16,358 bases of DNA from an uncultured Lysobacterales bacterium (GTDB lineage: Bacteria > Pseudomonadota > Gammaproteobacteria > Xanthomonadales > SZUA-36). The stretch's first letter is position 1, and every line of letters starts with the position of its first letter. The position numbers were made by a program, and so were the translations under genes. The DNA is taken from assembly GCA_937974465.1 (NCBI GenBank), contig CALJWY010000320.1, positions 1 through 16,358 on the forward strand. The letters run 5' to 3'. The notes beneath the pieces were generated by a model. That model was given only the letters and a program-made list of their open reading frames with translations, searched no databases and was not told the origin of the DNA. Below, piece after piece: positions 1 through 7,987 of this stretch.

Positions 1-1231
1 GGTGTGCGAGGCTCTCCGGTATCTCCATTTCACTGCAATCGACCCAGTACTTCGAGTCACGTCTTTGGGTAACTTTATAATGCAGGATGATAAAGTCGCG
101 AATCTGCTCGATCTCCTTGGTGGTCTCATTGTTGAACTGCCGTACCTCGGAGGGGGCAATTTCCGCTGCGGGAAACATCCTGACCAGTCGCAGAATACTA
201 TTTTGAATCAGATGGATGCTGGTCGATTCCAACGGTTCGAGAAAGCCGCTTGACAAACCCACCGCCACGCAGTTTTTAACCCATTGCTCCACCCTACGGC
301 CGGTGCGGAAGCGGATCGTGCGCACCTCATTAAGAGGCTTGCCTTCGAGATTGTTCAGCAGGGTCTTTTTGCCCTCATCCTCGCCCATATAGTCACTGGA
401 GAATACCAGGCCGTTGCCGACACGGTTTTGCAGCGGTATTTTCCACTGCCAGCCGCTGGTACGGGCGGTGGACCGGGTATAGGGGGCTGGCGGTGACACC
501 AGTTCTGTCTGCACCGCTACGGCACGGTCATTGCGCAGCCAGTGCGACCAGTCCTCCCATTCAGCCTGCAACACTTGCTCAATCAACAAACCGCGAAAGC
601 CTGAACAGTCGATAAACAGGTCGCCTTCGAGGTGTTCACCTGATTCCAGTTGGACGGATTCGATAAAACCATTTTCGCCGTTCACCTGGACATCTACGAC
701 TTTGCCTTCAACCCGTTTTACGCCTTCAGCCTCGCTGAGTTTGCGCAGTAAACCCGCGTACAAACTGGCATCGAAGTGATAGGCATACTGTGGCTGCGGC
801 TCCGAGGCGAGGGTGAACTTGCCAGCCTGTGCCAGGGACGCCTCGAGGCTGAAGTCCCGTAAAGCGTCTGTATTACCCTGCTTGCGCGCTCTCAACCAGT
901 AATGTTGAAACTGTGCCGCCCAGGCCTCGACGCCTGTTGGCCCGAAGGGATGAAAATAACTCTCTCCCAGCCGGCCCCAATTCTCGAATTCAATGCCGAG
1001 TTTCATGGTGCCGTTGACAGCCCGCAGAAACTCTTTTTCGTTGAGCTCAAGCAGGGCATGAAAAGACTTGATCAGCGGAATGACCGCCTCACCCACGCCG
1101 ACCGTTCCAATGGCGTCCGATTCGACCAGGGTGATATCAATCGTGCCGCCGAGGCTCTTGGCCAGGCCGGCAGCTGTCATCCAGCCGGCCGTACCACCAC
1201 CCACGATAATGACACGCCGCACCCTGCTCAT
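1..1231 (-). CDS. Tryptophan-halogenase-like flavoenzyme B (3' end cut by window edge)
   Basis: I translated 410 uninterrupted codons from ATG at 1231 to the left edge; the family is usually about 500 residues, so the C-terminus is missing. Visible motifs: an FAD-binding GGGTAG at residues 11-16, the family's catalytic-lysine region NGTMKLGIEFENW with K77, DCSGFRG near 209-213, a WQWKIP motif at 261-266 (the WxWxIP signature of flavin-dependent halogenases), and EPLEST at 332-337 with the catalytic-type Glu E335. In known relatives FADH2 and O2 give HOCl or HOBr, which passes through a tunnel to the Lys and halogenates an indole ring. No signal peptide, so it is presumably cytoplasmic. The start is supported by AAGGGA seven bases upstream. 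It is the last visible gene of the minus-strand run, 49 bases after the JmjC-like gene. A flavin reductase would be needed and is not seen. The substrate is unknown; free tryptophan is only one possibility. Confidence 0.9.
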   Translation of the reverse strand, partial: MSRVRRVIIVGGGTAGWMTAAGLAKSLGGTIDITLVESDAIGTVGVGEAVIPLIKSFHALLELNEKEFLRAVNGTMKLGIEFENWGRLGESYFHPFGPTGVEAWAAQFQHYWLRARKQGNTDALRDFSLEASLAQAGKFTLASEPQPQYAYHFDASLYAGLLRKLSEAEGVKRVEGKVVDVQVNGENGFIESVQLESGEHLEGDLFIDCSGFRGLLIEQVLQAEWEDWSHWLRNDRAVAVQTELVSPPAPYTRSTARTSGWQWKIPLQNRVGNGLVFSSDYMGEDEGKKTLLNNLEGKPLNEVRTIRFRTGRRVEQWVKNCVAVGLSSGFLEPLESTSIHLIQNSILRLVRMFPAAEIAPSEVRQFNNETTKEIEQIRDFIILHYKVTQRRDSKYWVDCSEMEIPESLAH

Positions 1232-1280
1232 CGCCTCATCCCTTTAAAACCAAATACAGCGCTCATCTCGACATTGATCC

Positions 1281-2309
1281 TCACTTGTTTAGCTTGTTAC
1301 GCAGCAACATGCGAATTTTCCGCGCAGAATTTTCATCAAGCGGATCAAGCACGCCCCGGCGACCCTCCGGAAGGTGTGCAACTGTTTGTTCGTCCGCATT
1401 GAAAATGTAGTGGTCAAAGAATACCTGCCAGGCTTTTCGTTGCGCTGCCGGCAACTCACGGATGCTCAAAATAGCATGCAGCAGGGAATCCAATGGCGCA
1501 CCCAGGTAATCCGGCACGGGCAACCACCAGTGATTAATCAGTATGTTGAAACGCTCAAGCCCTTCCACATGATGCCACCACATGCTCGGGATATACACGG
1601 CATCGCCGGGTTCCAGCACGGCCGTGCGGGCGTGCTTGATGGCTTCGGCAAAACATGGAAAACGATCAAAATCAGGCCGCTCGAAGTCCACCATGCTGAC
1701 CGGCTGGCCGGCCGGCGTGAACTCGATTGGACCCACGTACAGGTTCGCGATCTGCTCTGGCGGAAACAGGATAAACCGTCTCCTTCCCCCAGCGACAATG
1801 GCGATATTCTCAAGCACATCGTAATGGGCGGCCACCCGGTGACTGTTACCCATCCAGATACGCACGGTTGGCTGGAGACCGGGAAGCTCAAGACGGTTAT
1901 CGTCGGAAAACCCCGGCAGGCAATACTCGGTCTCCGTTGAACCCATGTAAATGGTCGGTGGCGCGGGATCATTTTTACATTGCTCGAGCTCGTCCAGCAC
2001 CGCTTCCAGGCGGGTTTCCACCTGTTCAAAGTTCATCGAGCTGAGATCGTCGTTGTAAAACACGCGCCCCTCGTTGGCGGGCGGACCCTTCCAGGCGAGC
2101 ACGGGTACATCGGCTGCGCACTCGCGCAGGTAGCCGGTCAGTTCTTCGTTAGATGCCTTTGCCTTTTCTATGACCTTCCACTGCGCTGCCAAACCACGTA
2201 TGACAAAAGGTTCATCCGATTGTGAAACCGCCTCCAGCACATGCTGTTGAGGCTCCAGTTCACGCTCAGCAATGGGGCCCATTCCGCTCAGAATATCAGG
2301 CGATGTCAT
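1281..2309 (-). CDS. JmjC/cupin_8-type Fe(II) and 2-oxoglutarate oxygenase
   Basis: A 342-residue protein with the double-stranded beta-helix signature of the cupin_8/JmjC family, whose best-known member is the asparaginyl hydroxylase FIH. The HxD part of the iron triad is H162-Y-D164, and the distal histidine is H246 or H247 in the segment IPSMWWHHVEG, very close to the FIH-type WWHH motif. These residues suggest an active Fe(II) dioxygenase rather than a degenerate cupin. The N-terminal motif EPFVIRGLAAQW is also typical. No signal peptide or membrane segment, so cytoplasmic. It starts only nine bases after the SapC stop, with a weak TTGAG ribosome site overlapping that stop, suggesting translational coupling. 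Family members hydroxylate protein side chains or small molecules. Its place between two halogenase-like enzymes suggests a shared substrate, but which one is not visible. Confidence 0.88.
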   Translation of the reverse strand: MTSPDILSGMGPIAERELEPQQHVLEAVSQSDEPFVIRGLAAQWKVIEKAKASNEELTGYLRECAADVPVLAWKGPPANEGRVFYNDDLSSMNFEQVETRLEAVLDELEQCKNDPAPPTIYMGSTETEYCLPGFSDDNRLELPGLQPTVRIWMGNSHRVAAHYDVLENIAIVAGGRRRFILFPPEQIANLYVGPIEFTPAGQPVSMVDFERPDFDRFPCFAEAIKHARTAVLEPGDAVYIPSMWWHHVEGLERFNILINHWWLPVPDYLGAPLDSLLHAILSIRELPAAQRKAWQVFFDHYIFNADEQTVAHLPEGRRGVLDPLDENSARKIRMLLRNKLNK

Positions 2310-2318
2310 ATCAGTTAC

Positions 2319-3056
2319 TCAACCCGCCTCTAAACTCAATATCGCATTTTTACGATCGATCAGCTTGCGAAAGTTTGGCAACGAGGCCAGCATCATGTAA
2401 ATGCTGCGCAAGTGCCCTGGACTGTGCAGCGCTTCGAGGGCGCTGCCGTTGAGTTCACTCAGTCGTTTCTCATTAATAACGTGTAAGCCTCCGAGCGTGT
2501 GCTTTTCACCGTTCGCCAGGCTGTACTCCATCGCAGATGATTCAACCAGGTCCAGGCCAACCAGTAGTTTCGAAAAAGCCTCGTTAATTTCCTTGCCCTG
2601 GTGAATGGTCATTAACACGGAGCTGATACGCTCCAGCAGCGGGCTCTCTCCGCCATGCTCCAGGAACACCGGCTCTCCCTCTGTCCGGCTTACCTTGGGA
2701 TGATCCAGTTCGATGTGAACCACGGGGTTTCGCTTGGGTATGCCCGATTCCACGGTTTCCTGAAAACCGATCAGGAATGGTTCGCGTTCTATGGTCAGTG
2801 GTATGTAGCGCGCATCCCAAACTCCCGGACTGAGGAACAGGTTCTCGTTTTTTGACAGCCCCAACAATACCACGGGCTCAAAGTGTCCGGTTTCCTTGTT
2901 GCGGGTTAAGAAAATCGGATACTCCATTTGTAGCTCACTGAACTCTACGGGGAACACCCGGGCCACGCTGGCCTCGAATCCCTGGCCCTGGCGGTATCCT
3001 GGGATGATTTTCAAATCCTTGTGCGTGATATTGTCAAGTATTGCGTGATTGCTCAT
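2319..3056 (-). CDS. SapC-family protein
   Basis: A 245-residue protein that I recognise as a SapC-like family member from its N-terminal block IIPGYRQGQGFEASVARVFPVEFSE, followed by the segment YPIFLTRN (about residues 46-53) and the later SPGVWDARYIPLTIEREPFLIGF block. The family is named after a Campylobacter fetus S-layer locus gene, but its biochemical role is not established. No signal peptide, no transmembrane segment and no obvious catalytic motif, so it is probably a cytoplasmic accessory protein. The ATG at 3056 has GGAA six bases upstream. It sits 51 bases after halogenase A and nine bases before the JmjC-like gene, so the three are almost certainly co-transcribed. SapC-like genes next to tryptophan-halogenase-like and TonB receptor genes recur in Gram-negative carbohydrate loci; I state that from general knowledge, not from a search. 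Confidence 0.85.
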   Translation of the reverse strand: MSNHAILDNITHKDLKIIPGYRQGQGFEASVARVFPVEFSELQMEYPIFLTRNKETGHFEPVVLLGLSKNENLFLSPGVWDARYIPLTIEREPFLIGFQETVESGIPKRNPVVHIELDHPKVSRTEGEPVFLEHGGESPLLERISSVLMTIHQGKEINEAFSKLLVGLDLVESSAMEYSLANGEKHTLGGLHVINEKRLSELNGSALEALHSPGHLRSIYMMLASLPNFRKLIDRKNAILSLEAG

Positions 3057-3107
3057 GGCATATTCCGGTTAGGTTAAGCGCCAAACGGCGCCGGCCCGCT
3101 TTGGGCG

Positions 3108-4661
3108 TTAAGCTGTCTGCGCCTGCCGGCAGATGCTGTTGAGCAAATCCCGGTTGCTGGACAGTCCACCAATGATGCGGTTGGCAGCTTTATGGTTGTC
3201 GATGAAAAATTGTGTAGCTTTTTTGTCACGAGCCAGGTAACGCTCGTTCTTCCTGACTTGCGTATCAAAACCCATACCGTACAAAACATATTGATAGCTT
3301 GCCGCGGAAAATATCTCGTCCTGGTAAGGAAAATCATGCAGCCAGGGGGCGCGGTAGCGCCACATTTCCAGTTGCTCACTGAGGCTGTCCGGAATGGTTT
3401 CCTGCTTGCGGTTGTCCGTCCAGTACTCCGAATCTCCCCTCTGGCTGAGTATATAGTGGAGCTTAAGAAAATCAATTATCCGATCCCAACGGTAACGGAA
3501 CAGCTTGTTGTAGCGTTTGGCGACCATCTCCATATCGCGCCGGTCCACCGGGCACTGCTCGACAATGAACTGGCCCGCCAACTCAATCATGACCAGCGCA
3601 CTGGCTTCCAACGGCTCCAGGAATCCGGCCGACATGCCCACTGCGATACAGTTCCTGTGCCAGAACTTCTCACGGTGCCCCGGTTCAAACTCGAGTTTGC
3701 GTGGTTCAAGGGTGTCGATGTCCGCACCCTTGGCATCACAAAGATATTGTCGCAGGATATGTAAGGCCGTCTCGTCATCGGTATGGGCGCTGGAGTAGGT
3801 ATAGCCGACGCCACACCTCGACTGGAGTCCTATATCCCAGATCCAGCCGGCCGGGCGGGCGGTCGAGTTTGTCTGAGACGCAATGGGCGCGTCTGCATCG
3901 GCATACGGCGCCTGGACGGCCAGCGCGGAGTCATTAAACAGTACATCCGACCTGCTGATATAGGGGATGGCATAGTGATCCCCGATGAGCAGGGACCGCA
4001 TGCCGCTGCAGTCAATGAAAAGGTCCCCCTCAATTTCCGCGCCGCTGGCGGTGCGCAATGACTCGATGTCAGTATCCGGAGATCCGTTGATGCCGATAAT
4101 GTGATCACGAACGTGACGGACCCCCAACCGCTCAGTGGCATGCTCCTGAAGCATCAGGGCCAGTTGCCCGGCATCCAGGTGATAGCCGTAATTGGCGACA
4201 AAGGCGTATTCGGGGGTAGCCAGCTGCTTCGGCGCCAAGTCGCGGTCACACAGGTAGCCCTGGGTGCTGACCGCATTTACAAAACTGACCCGCTCCTTCT
4301 GTCCATGCCAGTAGTTGGCCAGGTTCAATTCCCCATAACCGGCGGGAACGCTGAACGGGTGATAGTAATGCTCATCATCGCTCCCCGTGGCCCAGCCGAC
4401 AAATTTTGTACCTTGTTTAAATGACGCGGAACAGCGGCTCAGAAATTGGGTCTCCGGGATACCTATCATCTCGAGGGTCGCACGCATGGTCGGCCAGGTT
4501 CCCTCGCCGACACCGATCGTGCTCACATTCGGGGACTCGATCAGGGTGATTTCCACCGGCGCCTGTTTATCGCCGCGTAATTGGCTTGCCAGCAGGCCAG
4601 CCATTAGCCAGCCGGCGCTACCACCGCCCACAATGACTATTTTGCTGACCGTATCACTCAT
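3108..4661 (-). CDS. Tryptophan-halogenase-like flavoenzyme A
   Basis: A complete 517-residue flavin-dependent halogenase-like protein. Motifs in order: GGGSAG at 12-17 (FAD binding), VGVGEGTWP at 50-57, CSASFKQGTKFVGW with the catalytic-type lysine K82, DCSGMRS at 218-223, GWIWDIG at 272-278 (the WxWxI signature; Gly stands where Pro is usual) and EPLEASAL at 349-356 with the catalytic-type Glu E352. In classic enzymes this last block is EPLESTGI, and the Thr and Gly backbone hold the halide; here they are S354 and A355. No export signal, so a cytoplasmic enzyme needing reduced FAD from elsewhere. It begins 69 bases after the TBDT1 stop, with an intrinsic terminator in between and only a weak ribosome site (GAG). 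It differs clearly from flavoenzyme B, so the two are diverged paralogues rather than a recent duplication. Natural substrate unknown. Confidence 0.93.
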   Translation of the reverse strand: MSDTVSKIVIVGGGSAGWLMAGLLASQLRGDKQAPVEITLIESPNVSTIGVGEGTWPTMRATLEMIGIPETQFLSRCSASFKQGTKFVGWATGSDDEHYYHPFSVPAGYGELNLANYWHGQKERVSFVNAVSTQGYLCDRDLAPKQLATPEYAFVANYGYHLDAGQLALMLQEHATERLGVRHVRDHIIGINGSPDTDIESLRTASGAEIEGDLFIDCSGMRSLLIGDHYAIPYISRSDVLFNDSALAVQAPYADADAPIASQTNSTARPAGWIWDIGLQSRCGVGYTYSSAHTDDETALHILRQYLCDAKGADIDTLEPRKLEFEPGHREKFWHRNCIAVGMSAGFLEPLEASALVMIELAGQFIVEQCPVDRRDMEMVAKRYNKLFRYRWDRIIDFLKLHYILSQRGDSEYWTDNRKQETIPDSLSEQLEMWRYRAPWLHDFPYQDEIFSAASYQYVLYGMGFDTQVRKNERYLARDKKATQFFIDNHKAANRIIGGLSSNRDLLNSICRQAQTA

Positions 4662-4678
4662 TACATACTTGATCTCAT

Positions 4679-4707
4679 AAAAAAGCCGCTGTAAATACAG
4701 CGGCTTT
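4679..4707 (-). terminator. Intrinsic terminator after TBDT1, just upstream of halogenase A
   Basis: A perfect 12-base inverted repeat pairs 4682-4693 with 4696-4707 (GCCGCTG against CAGCGGC as the core). On the minus strand it is followed directly by TTTTTT (4684-4679, partly within the stem). It lies 24 bases past the TBDT1 stop and only 17 bases before the halogenase A start. I see no room for a promoter between the T-run and that start, so halogenase-module expression probably relies on read-through, giving lower levels than the receptor. Confidence 0.85.
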
Positions 4708-4720
4708 ATGGTACTGGCTA

Positions 4721-4739
4721 GGAAGCGCTTTTAAAAGCG
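4721..4739. repeat. Overlapping palindromes at the TBDT1 stop codon
   Basis: CGCTTTTAAAAGCG (4726-4739) is a perfect 14-base palindrome spanning the TBDT1 stop codon. It overlaps AAGCGCTT (4723-4730), the same octamer core as the LacI-type operators at 7835-8009; about 10 of 14 positions match that operator. It may be a weak operator or chance, since part of it is constrained by the C-terminal Tyr-Arg-Phe codons. Confidence 0.35.
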
Positions 4740-7700
4740 ATAGCTGGCCCCGATGCTGTAGCGTGAACCCCATTGGTTGCCACGCAGGAACATCTCTGAA
4801 TAGCGGGCATATGTCCGCTGAGTTTCGCTGGTGAGGTTGTAGCCCTCGAAAAACACCGTCCAACTGTCACTGACCATCCAGCTCAAGTTGGCGTCCAACT
4901 GAGAATATGCCTCAGTAAAGACCGGCGAACCATTGTTCACTCCACCGTTGAAGAACTCGTCGCGCCAGTTGTAGGACACGCGCGTGGAGATATGGTTGTT
5001 CTCGTAGAACAATGAGAAGTTAGCGCTGTCACTCAAACCACCGAGGGCAAAGAAATCACCGGCGACTTCGCGATCCACATCCACGTCACCATCAACAAGC
5101 GTCGCGTTGGCGACCACGCCAAAGCCGCTGTCACCGAACAGGTGCTGAATCTGGAGTTCCCAGCCGGACAGCGTCCCTTTCTCACCATTAGAGTAGGTAG
5201 AAATCTGGTAGATCGCCAAGGGGTCACCAGACATGCCGGGAATAAAGGTATTCGGCGGATTGCCAAGGATTTCATTGGTCCGGGCAAACAATTCCGGATC
5301 CGTGATAATCACACCTTCATCGGCCAATTGTGCACGCGCCAGGTTAGCGGCTTCGCCGATATAGGGGTCAGTCAGACCCAGTTCGGCAAAGGTGCCTTCA
5401 ACCGTCGAGGACACGATGAAATTGTCTACCAGCTTATGGTAATAGCCTACCGATACATAACTACCTTCGCCATAGTACCATTCAAAAGAAACATCGAAAT
5501 TGTCAGATACATAGGGTTCCAACTCGGGATTACCCGTATTGGCAAAGCGGCTTCCAACCTTGGGGTTGCCCGGGAAAGCACGGGTTGAACCCATCAGGCC
5601 GATTGGTGGCCTGGCGATTGAGCGGCTGTAGGAGAAGCGTCCGATCAGCTCGTCGGTAAAAGACATATCGATGTCAAGGTTCGGCAGGAAATATTCGTTC
5701 GTGCCGCCGCCTTTCGAAAGTCGCTTATCGTCCGCAAACTCGTAAATGAATTCGTTGCCACCGATCCATACGATCGAGTTCGGCACGGTTTCACTGCCGC
5801 TGGATTTGACCTTGGCTTCCTCGTAGCGAATGCCTGCCACCATGTTCACCGGCAGGCCATTGAAGTCATCCGAGAACGTCGCCTGCATATAGATTGATGT
5901 GATGGTCTCTTCTACACCCCCTGAACCACTCAGAGGACCGGGCCAGAAGCGACCGCGACCTTCATCCTGAAAGTCAGCACCCCAACTTGGCCAGTACACG
6001 CCACCGGCTAGATACGGGTCGTTAGCGCCCACCGTTTCGTAGCCGTCAACAACGGCATCGAATGGGGCTGTCCAGTACCAATCGACAGGAAAGCCGCCGG
6101 AATTGCTGAAATCACCCAACAAACCACCAAATTCTTGACGGTTAAAGGTGCTGTCATCCCACCAACCGGCCGACGTCAGCCAGAAACCGGCAGGCAGCTG
6201 ACCCGAGTAAGCATCCTTACGCGTGAAGTCCTGCTTGATCCGCGAAAAGCCGAAGTCGATACTCTGCAATGCACCACCATCACCTTCCCAGCTGCCGTTG
6301 AGCTGCAGTTGCTCAATGCTGTTATCAGTGTTTGTATCAAATGCCTGACCAAACAATGAGCCGATATCGCTGGCATAGAGCTCATCCTGCATCGGACCAC
6401 CGTTCGGCCCCTCAAAGCCCATATTGAAACGAGGAATACCACCGCCGGAGTAGTTGGCCGTCTTCGTGGTGATGTTGGCTGCCGCACAGTCAGCAGGCCA
6501 TGCTGGATCGAATGCGCACCAGGCGCCGTCGAATGAGTTACCGATGATCACATTGGCCGAAGACCCGGGCAGGCTGCCCAAACCAGCGCCCTTCAAGGTT
6601 GAAGAGGAATCATGGTAGTCAAGCCCAAAGCTCAGATTATCCGTAGCCTGCCAATCCACGTTAAAACCGATCGACTCGTTTTCTTTCTTCGTGTGGTCGC
6701 GACCGATGCCTGTGGAATAGTCTCCGCCAGCTTCCGTGACCTCGGTCCAGACGCCACGCTCATTGACCACACCACCGACGTTGGCGCCACCGCCAGTTCC
6801 GCCGGTGAACCAGATGCCGAAGCCGTTGGAGTTCTTGGTGAACTCGAGTTCTGAGTAGGTGTAATCAAGTGTCAGCATCAGGCTGTCGGTCGGCGCCCAC
6901 TGCAGGGCAACTTGAGCGTTGACTCGTTCACGTTCGTTCTCGGCCCATCCGTAACCAGCATCCTGCGGGTACCATTCGCGTCCATCTGCTCGCGCATTGT
7001 TGTTGGTCACACCTTCATAACTGCCGACATAGCCGTTCTCAAACCACTGAGCGACCGCTGCGTATTCCTCTCGGTTGTGACGCTCGGAGTAAGAACCGGA
7101 AATTGAAATACCGAAGGTGTCGTCGGCGAAGCTTTGGCTGTAGAGGCCGGAAACTTCAGGTGTCCACTCGTCCAGGCCATTCGCATCCTTGGTCGAAGAC
7201 TCATGGTGCGTTTTGGCCGTGGCCACGGCGCGGAAACCCGGGTTGTCCAGCGGCCGTGCGGTCAGAATATTAATGGTAGCGCCAATACCGCCGGAGGGTA
7301 GCCCGGCGCGCGTGGTTTTATACACCTCCACTGCCTGGATACCTTCCGTCGCGATATCGAGGAAGTCGAAGGAACGGCTGTCGCCGGTTGGCATCTGGCG
7401 CCCGTTCAGGGTTGTCAGGTTGAAGCCGGGACCAAAACCACGAACCGTGACCTGGGAGCCTTCACCGTTGAATCGATCAATGGATACACCAGGAATACGT
7501 TGCAATGCCTCGGCGAGGTTTGTATCCGGGAACTTGCCGATATCTTCCGCCGTAATAGCGTCAACCACGCCAATTGCGTTGCGCTTGCGGTCCATTGAGG
7601 CTATCAGGCTCTTGCGTACGCCCGTTACAACAACCTCTTCAACCATCAACGCGTCCTGCTCGCCTGATTCAGCATCTGTGTCCTGCGCCAGAACATTGGA

Positions 7701-7772
7701 CATTGTAAATGCGCCCAATGCCAGCGCAATACCTGCTGATAAAGGCGTCCTAAGGTACTTTTTGCTCTTCAC
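4731..7772 (-). CDS. TonB-dependent outer-membrane receptor (TBDT1), probable glycan importer
   Basis: A complete 1013-residue TonB-dependent receptor. The signal peptide spans about residues 1-29 with predicted cleavage at VLA-Q. A TonB-box-like EEVVVTG follows at 45-51, then the plug domain (about 55-175) with FPDTNLAEALQRIPGVSIDR, VTVRGFGPGFN, LNGRQ and GGIGATINI, and then a long beta-barrel ending in the aromatic outer-membrane signature SYRF. The plug wording is that of the Xanthomonas/Caulobacter-type receptor subfamily, often found in carbohydrate loci. The start is GTG with GGGAG nine bases upstream; no alternative start lies in the open frame above it. A two-cysteine loop (GAWCAFDPAWPADCAA) may form an external disulfide. 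LacI-type operators and a good promoter precede it, pointing to sugar-induced expression. The substrate is inferred from context (beta-glucan oligosaccharides) and could also be another ligand linked to the downstream halogenase module. Confidence 0.93.
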   Translation of the reverse strand: MKSKKYLRTPLSAGIALALGAFTMSNVLAQDTDAESGEQDALMVEEVVVTGVRKSLIASMDRKRNAIGVVDAITAEDIGKFPDTNLAEALQRIPGVSIDRFNGEGSQVTVRGFGPGFNLTTLNGRQMPTGDSRSFDFLDIATEGIQAVEVYKTTRAGLPSGGIGATINILTARPLDNPGFRAVATAKTHHESSTKDANGLDEWTPEVSGLYSQSFADDTFGISISGSYSERHNREEYAAVAQWFENGYVGSYEGVTNNNARADGREWYPQDAGYGWAENERERVNAQVALQWAPTDSLMLTLDYTYSELEFTKNSNGFGIWFTGGTGGGANVGGVVNERGVWTEVTEAGGDYSTGIGRDHTKKENESIGFNVDWQATDNLSFGLDYHDSSSTLKGAGLGSLPGSSANVIIGNSFDGAWCAFDPAWPADCAAANITTKTANYSGGGIPRFNMGFEGPNGGPMQDELYASDIGSLFGQAFDTNTDNSIEQLQLNGSWEGDGGALQSIDFGFSRIKQDFTRKDAYSGQLPAGFWLTSAGWWDDSTFNRQEFGGLLGDFSNSGGFPVDWYWTAPFDAVVDGYETVGANDPYLAGGVYWPSWGADFQDEGRGRFWPGPLSGSGGVEETITSIYMQATFSDDFNGLPVNMVAGIRYEEAKVKSSGSETVPNSIVWIGGNEFIYEFADDKRLSKGGGTNEYFLPNLDIDMSFTDELIGRFSYSRSIARPPIGLMGSTRAFPGNPKVGSRFANTGNPELEPYVSDNFDVSFEWYYGEGSYVSVGYYHKLVDNFIVSSTVEGTFAELGLTDPYIGEAANLARAQLADEGVIITDPELFARTNEILGNPPNTFIPGMSGDPLAIYQISTYSNGEKGTLSGWELQIQHLFGDSGFGVVANATLVDGDVDVDREVAGDFFALGGLSDSANFSLFYENNHISTRVSYNWRDEFFNGGVNNGSPVFTEAYSQLDANLSWMVSDSWTVFFEGYNLTSETQRTYARYSEMFLRGNQWGSRYSIGASYRF

Positions 7773-7834
7773 TAATCTATGCTCCCAGAATTCGCTTTGA
7801 CCGAATTCACATTTGAAAATCTGTTTTTGATTAA

Positions 7835-7850
7835 ATGTAAGCGCTTACAT
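7835..7850. promoter_or_regulatory. LacI-family-type operator O1
   Basis: ATGTAAGCGCTTACAT is a perfect 16-base palindrome in the TBDT1 leader, about 34-49 bases downstream of the predicted transcription start. The central-CG form TGTAAGCGCTTACA is the classic binding-site style of LacI-family sugar regulators. Its centre is 37 bases from O2. Confidence 0.8.
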
Positions 7851-7871
7851 ACCTGTATGTTTCTGTGCCTA

Positions 7872-7887
7872 ATGTAAGCGCTTTCCC
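7872..7887. promoter_or_regulatory. LacI-family-type operator O2 overlapping the TBDT1 start site
   Basis: TGTAAGCGCTTTCC (7873-7886) matches the O1/O3 core at 12 of 14 positions. It begins just downstream of the predicted TBDT1 -10 box, so a bound repressor would cover the transcription start. Confidence 0.72.
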
Positions 7888-7890
7888 TAA

Positions 7891-7918
7891 AGTATCCTAT
7901 TTTTGGTTAGCTCGTCAA
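7891..7918 (-). promoter_or_regulatory. Sigma70 promoter for TBDT1
   Basis: On the minus strand TTGACG (7918-7913) is a 5/6 match to the -35 box, and GATACT (7896-7891) is a 4/6 match to the -10 box, with a 16-base spacer. The predicted start, near 7884, falls inside operator O2. This gives a leader of roughly 110 bases that also contains O1. Confidence 0.6.
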
Positions 7919-7987
7919 CACCCTATTTAATAAAAGAATTCGTTTGGTACGGCCACCAATTGCGGATTTTGCGGGTGTCAATGGGCC

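Noticed and set aside
902..1402. 166-codon plus-strand frame over halogenase B and the end of the JmjC gene
   Set aside because: It crosses two genes supported on the minus strand and has no recognisable domain or ribosome site.
3192..3764. 190-codon plus-strand frame opposite halogenase A
   Set aside because: Shadow frame of a well-supported gene with conserved halogenase motifs on the other strand.
1..4661. Reading the halogenases as part of an antibiotic or pigment biosynthesis cluster
   Set aside because: No peptide-synthetase, polyketide, tryptophan-oxidase or prenyltransferase gene is present; the companions are SapC, a JmjC oxygenase and a TonB receptor. What lies left of the window could still change this.
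4661..4760. A dedicated promoter for halogenase A inside the TBDT1 3' end
   Set aside because: The best -10 (CATAAA on the minus strand) has no acceptable -35 at 16-18 bases and would lie at the terminator hairpin.
7189..7800. 203-codon plus-strand frame opposite the TBDT1 plug
   Set aside because: Antisense shadow of the signal peptide and plug domain of TBDT1; low-complexity Ser/Arg-rich product.
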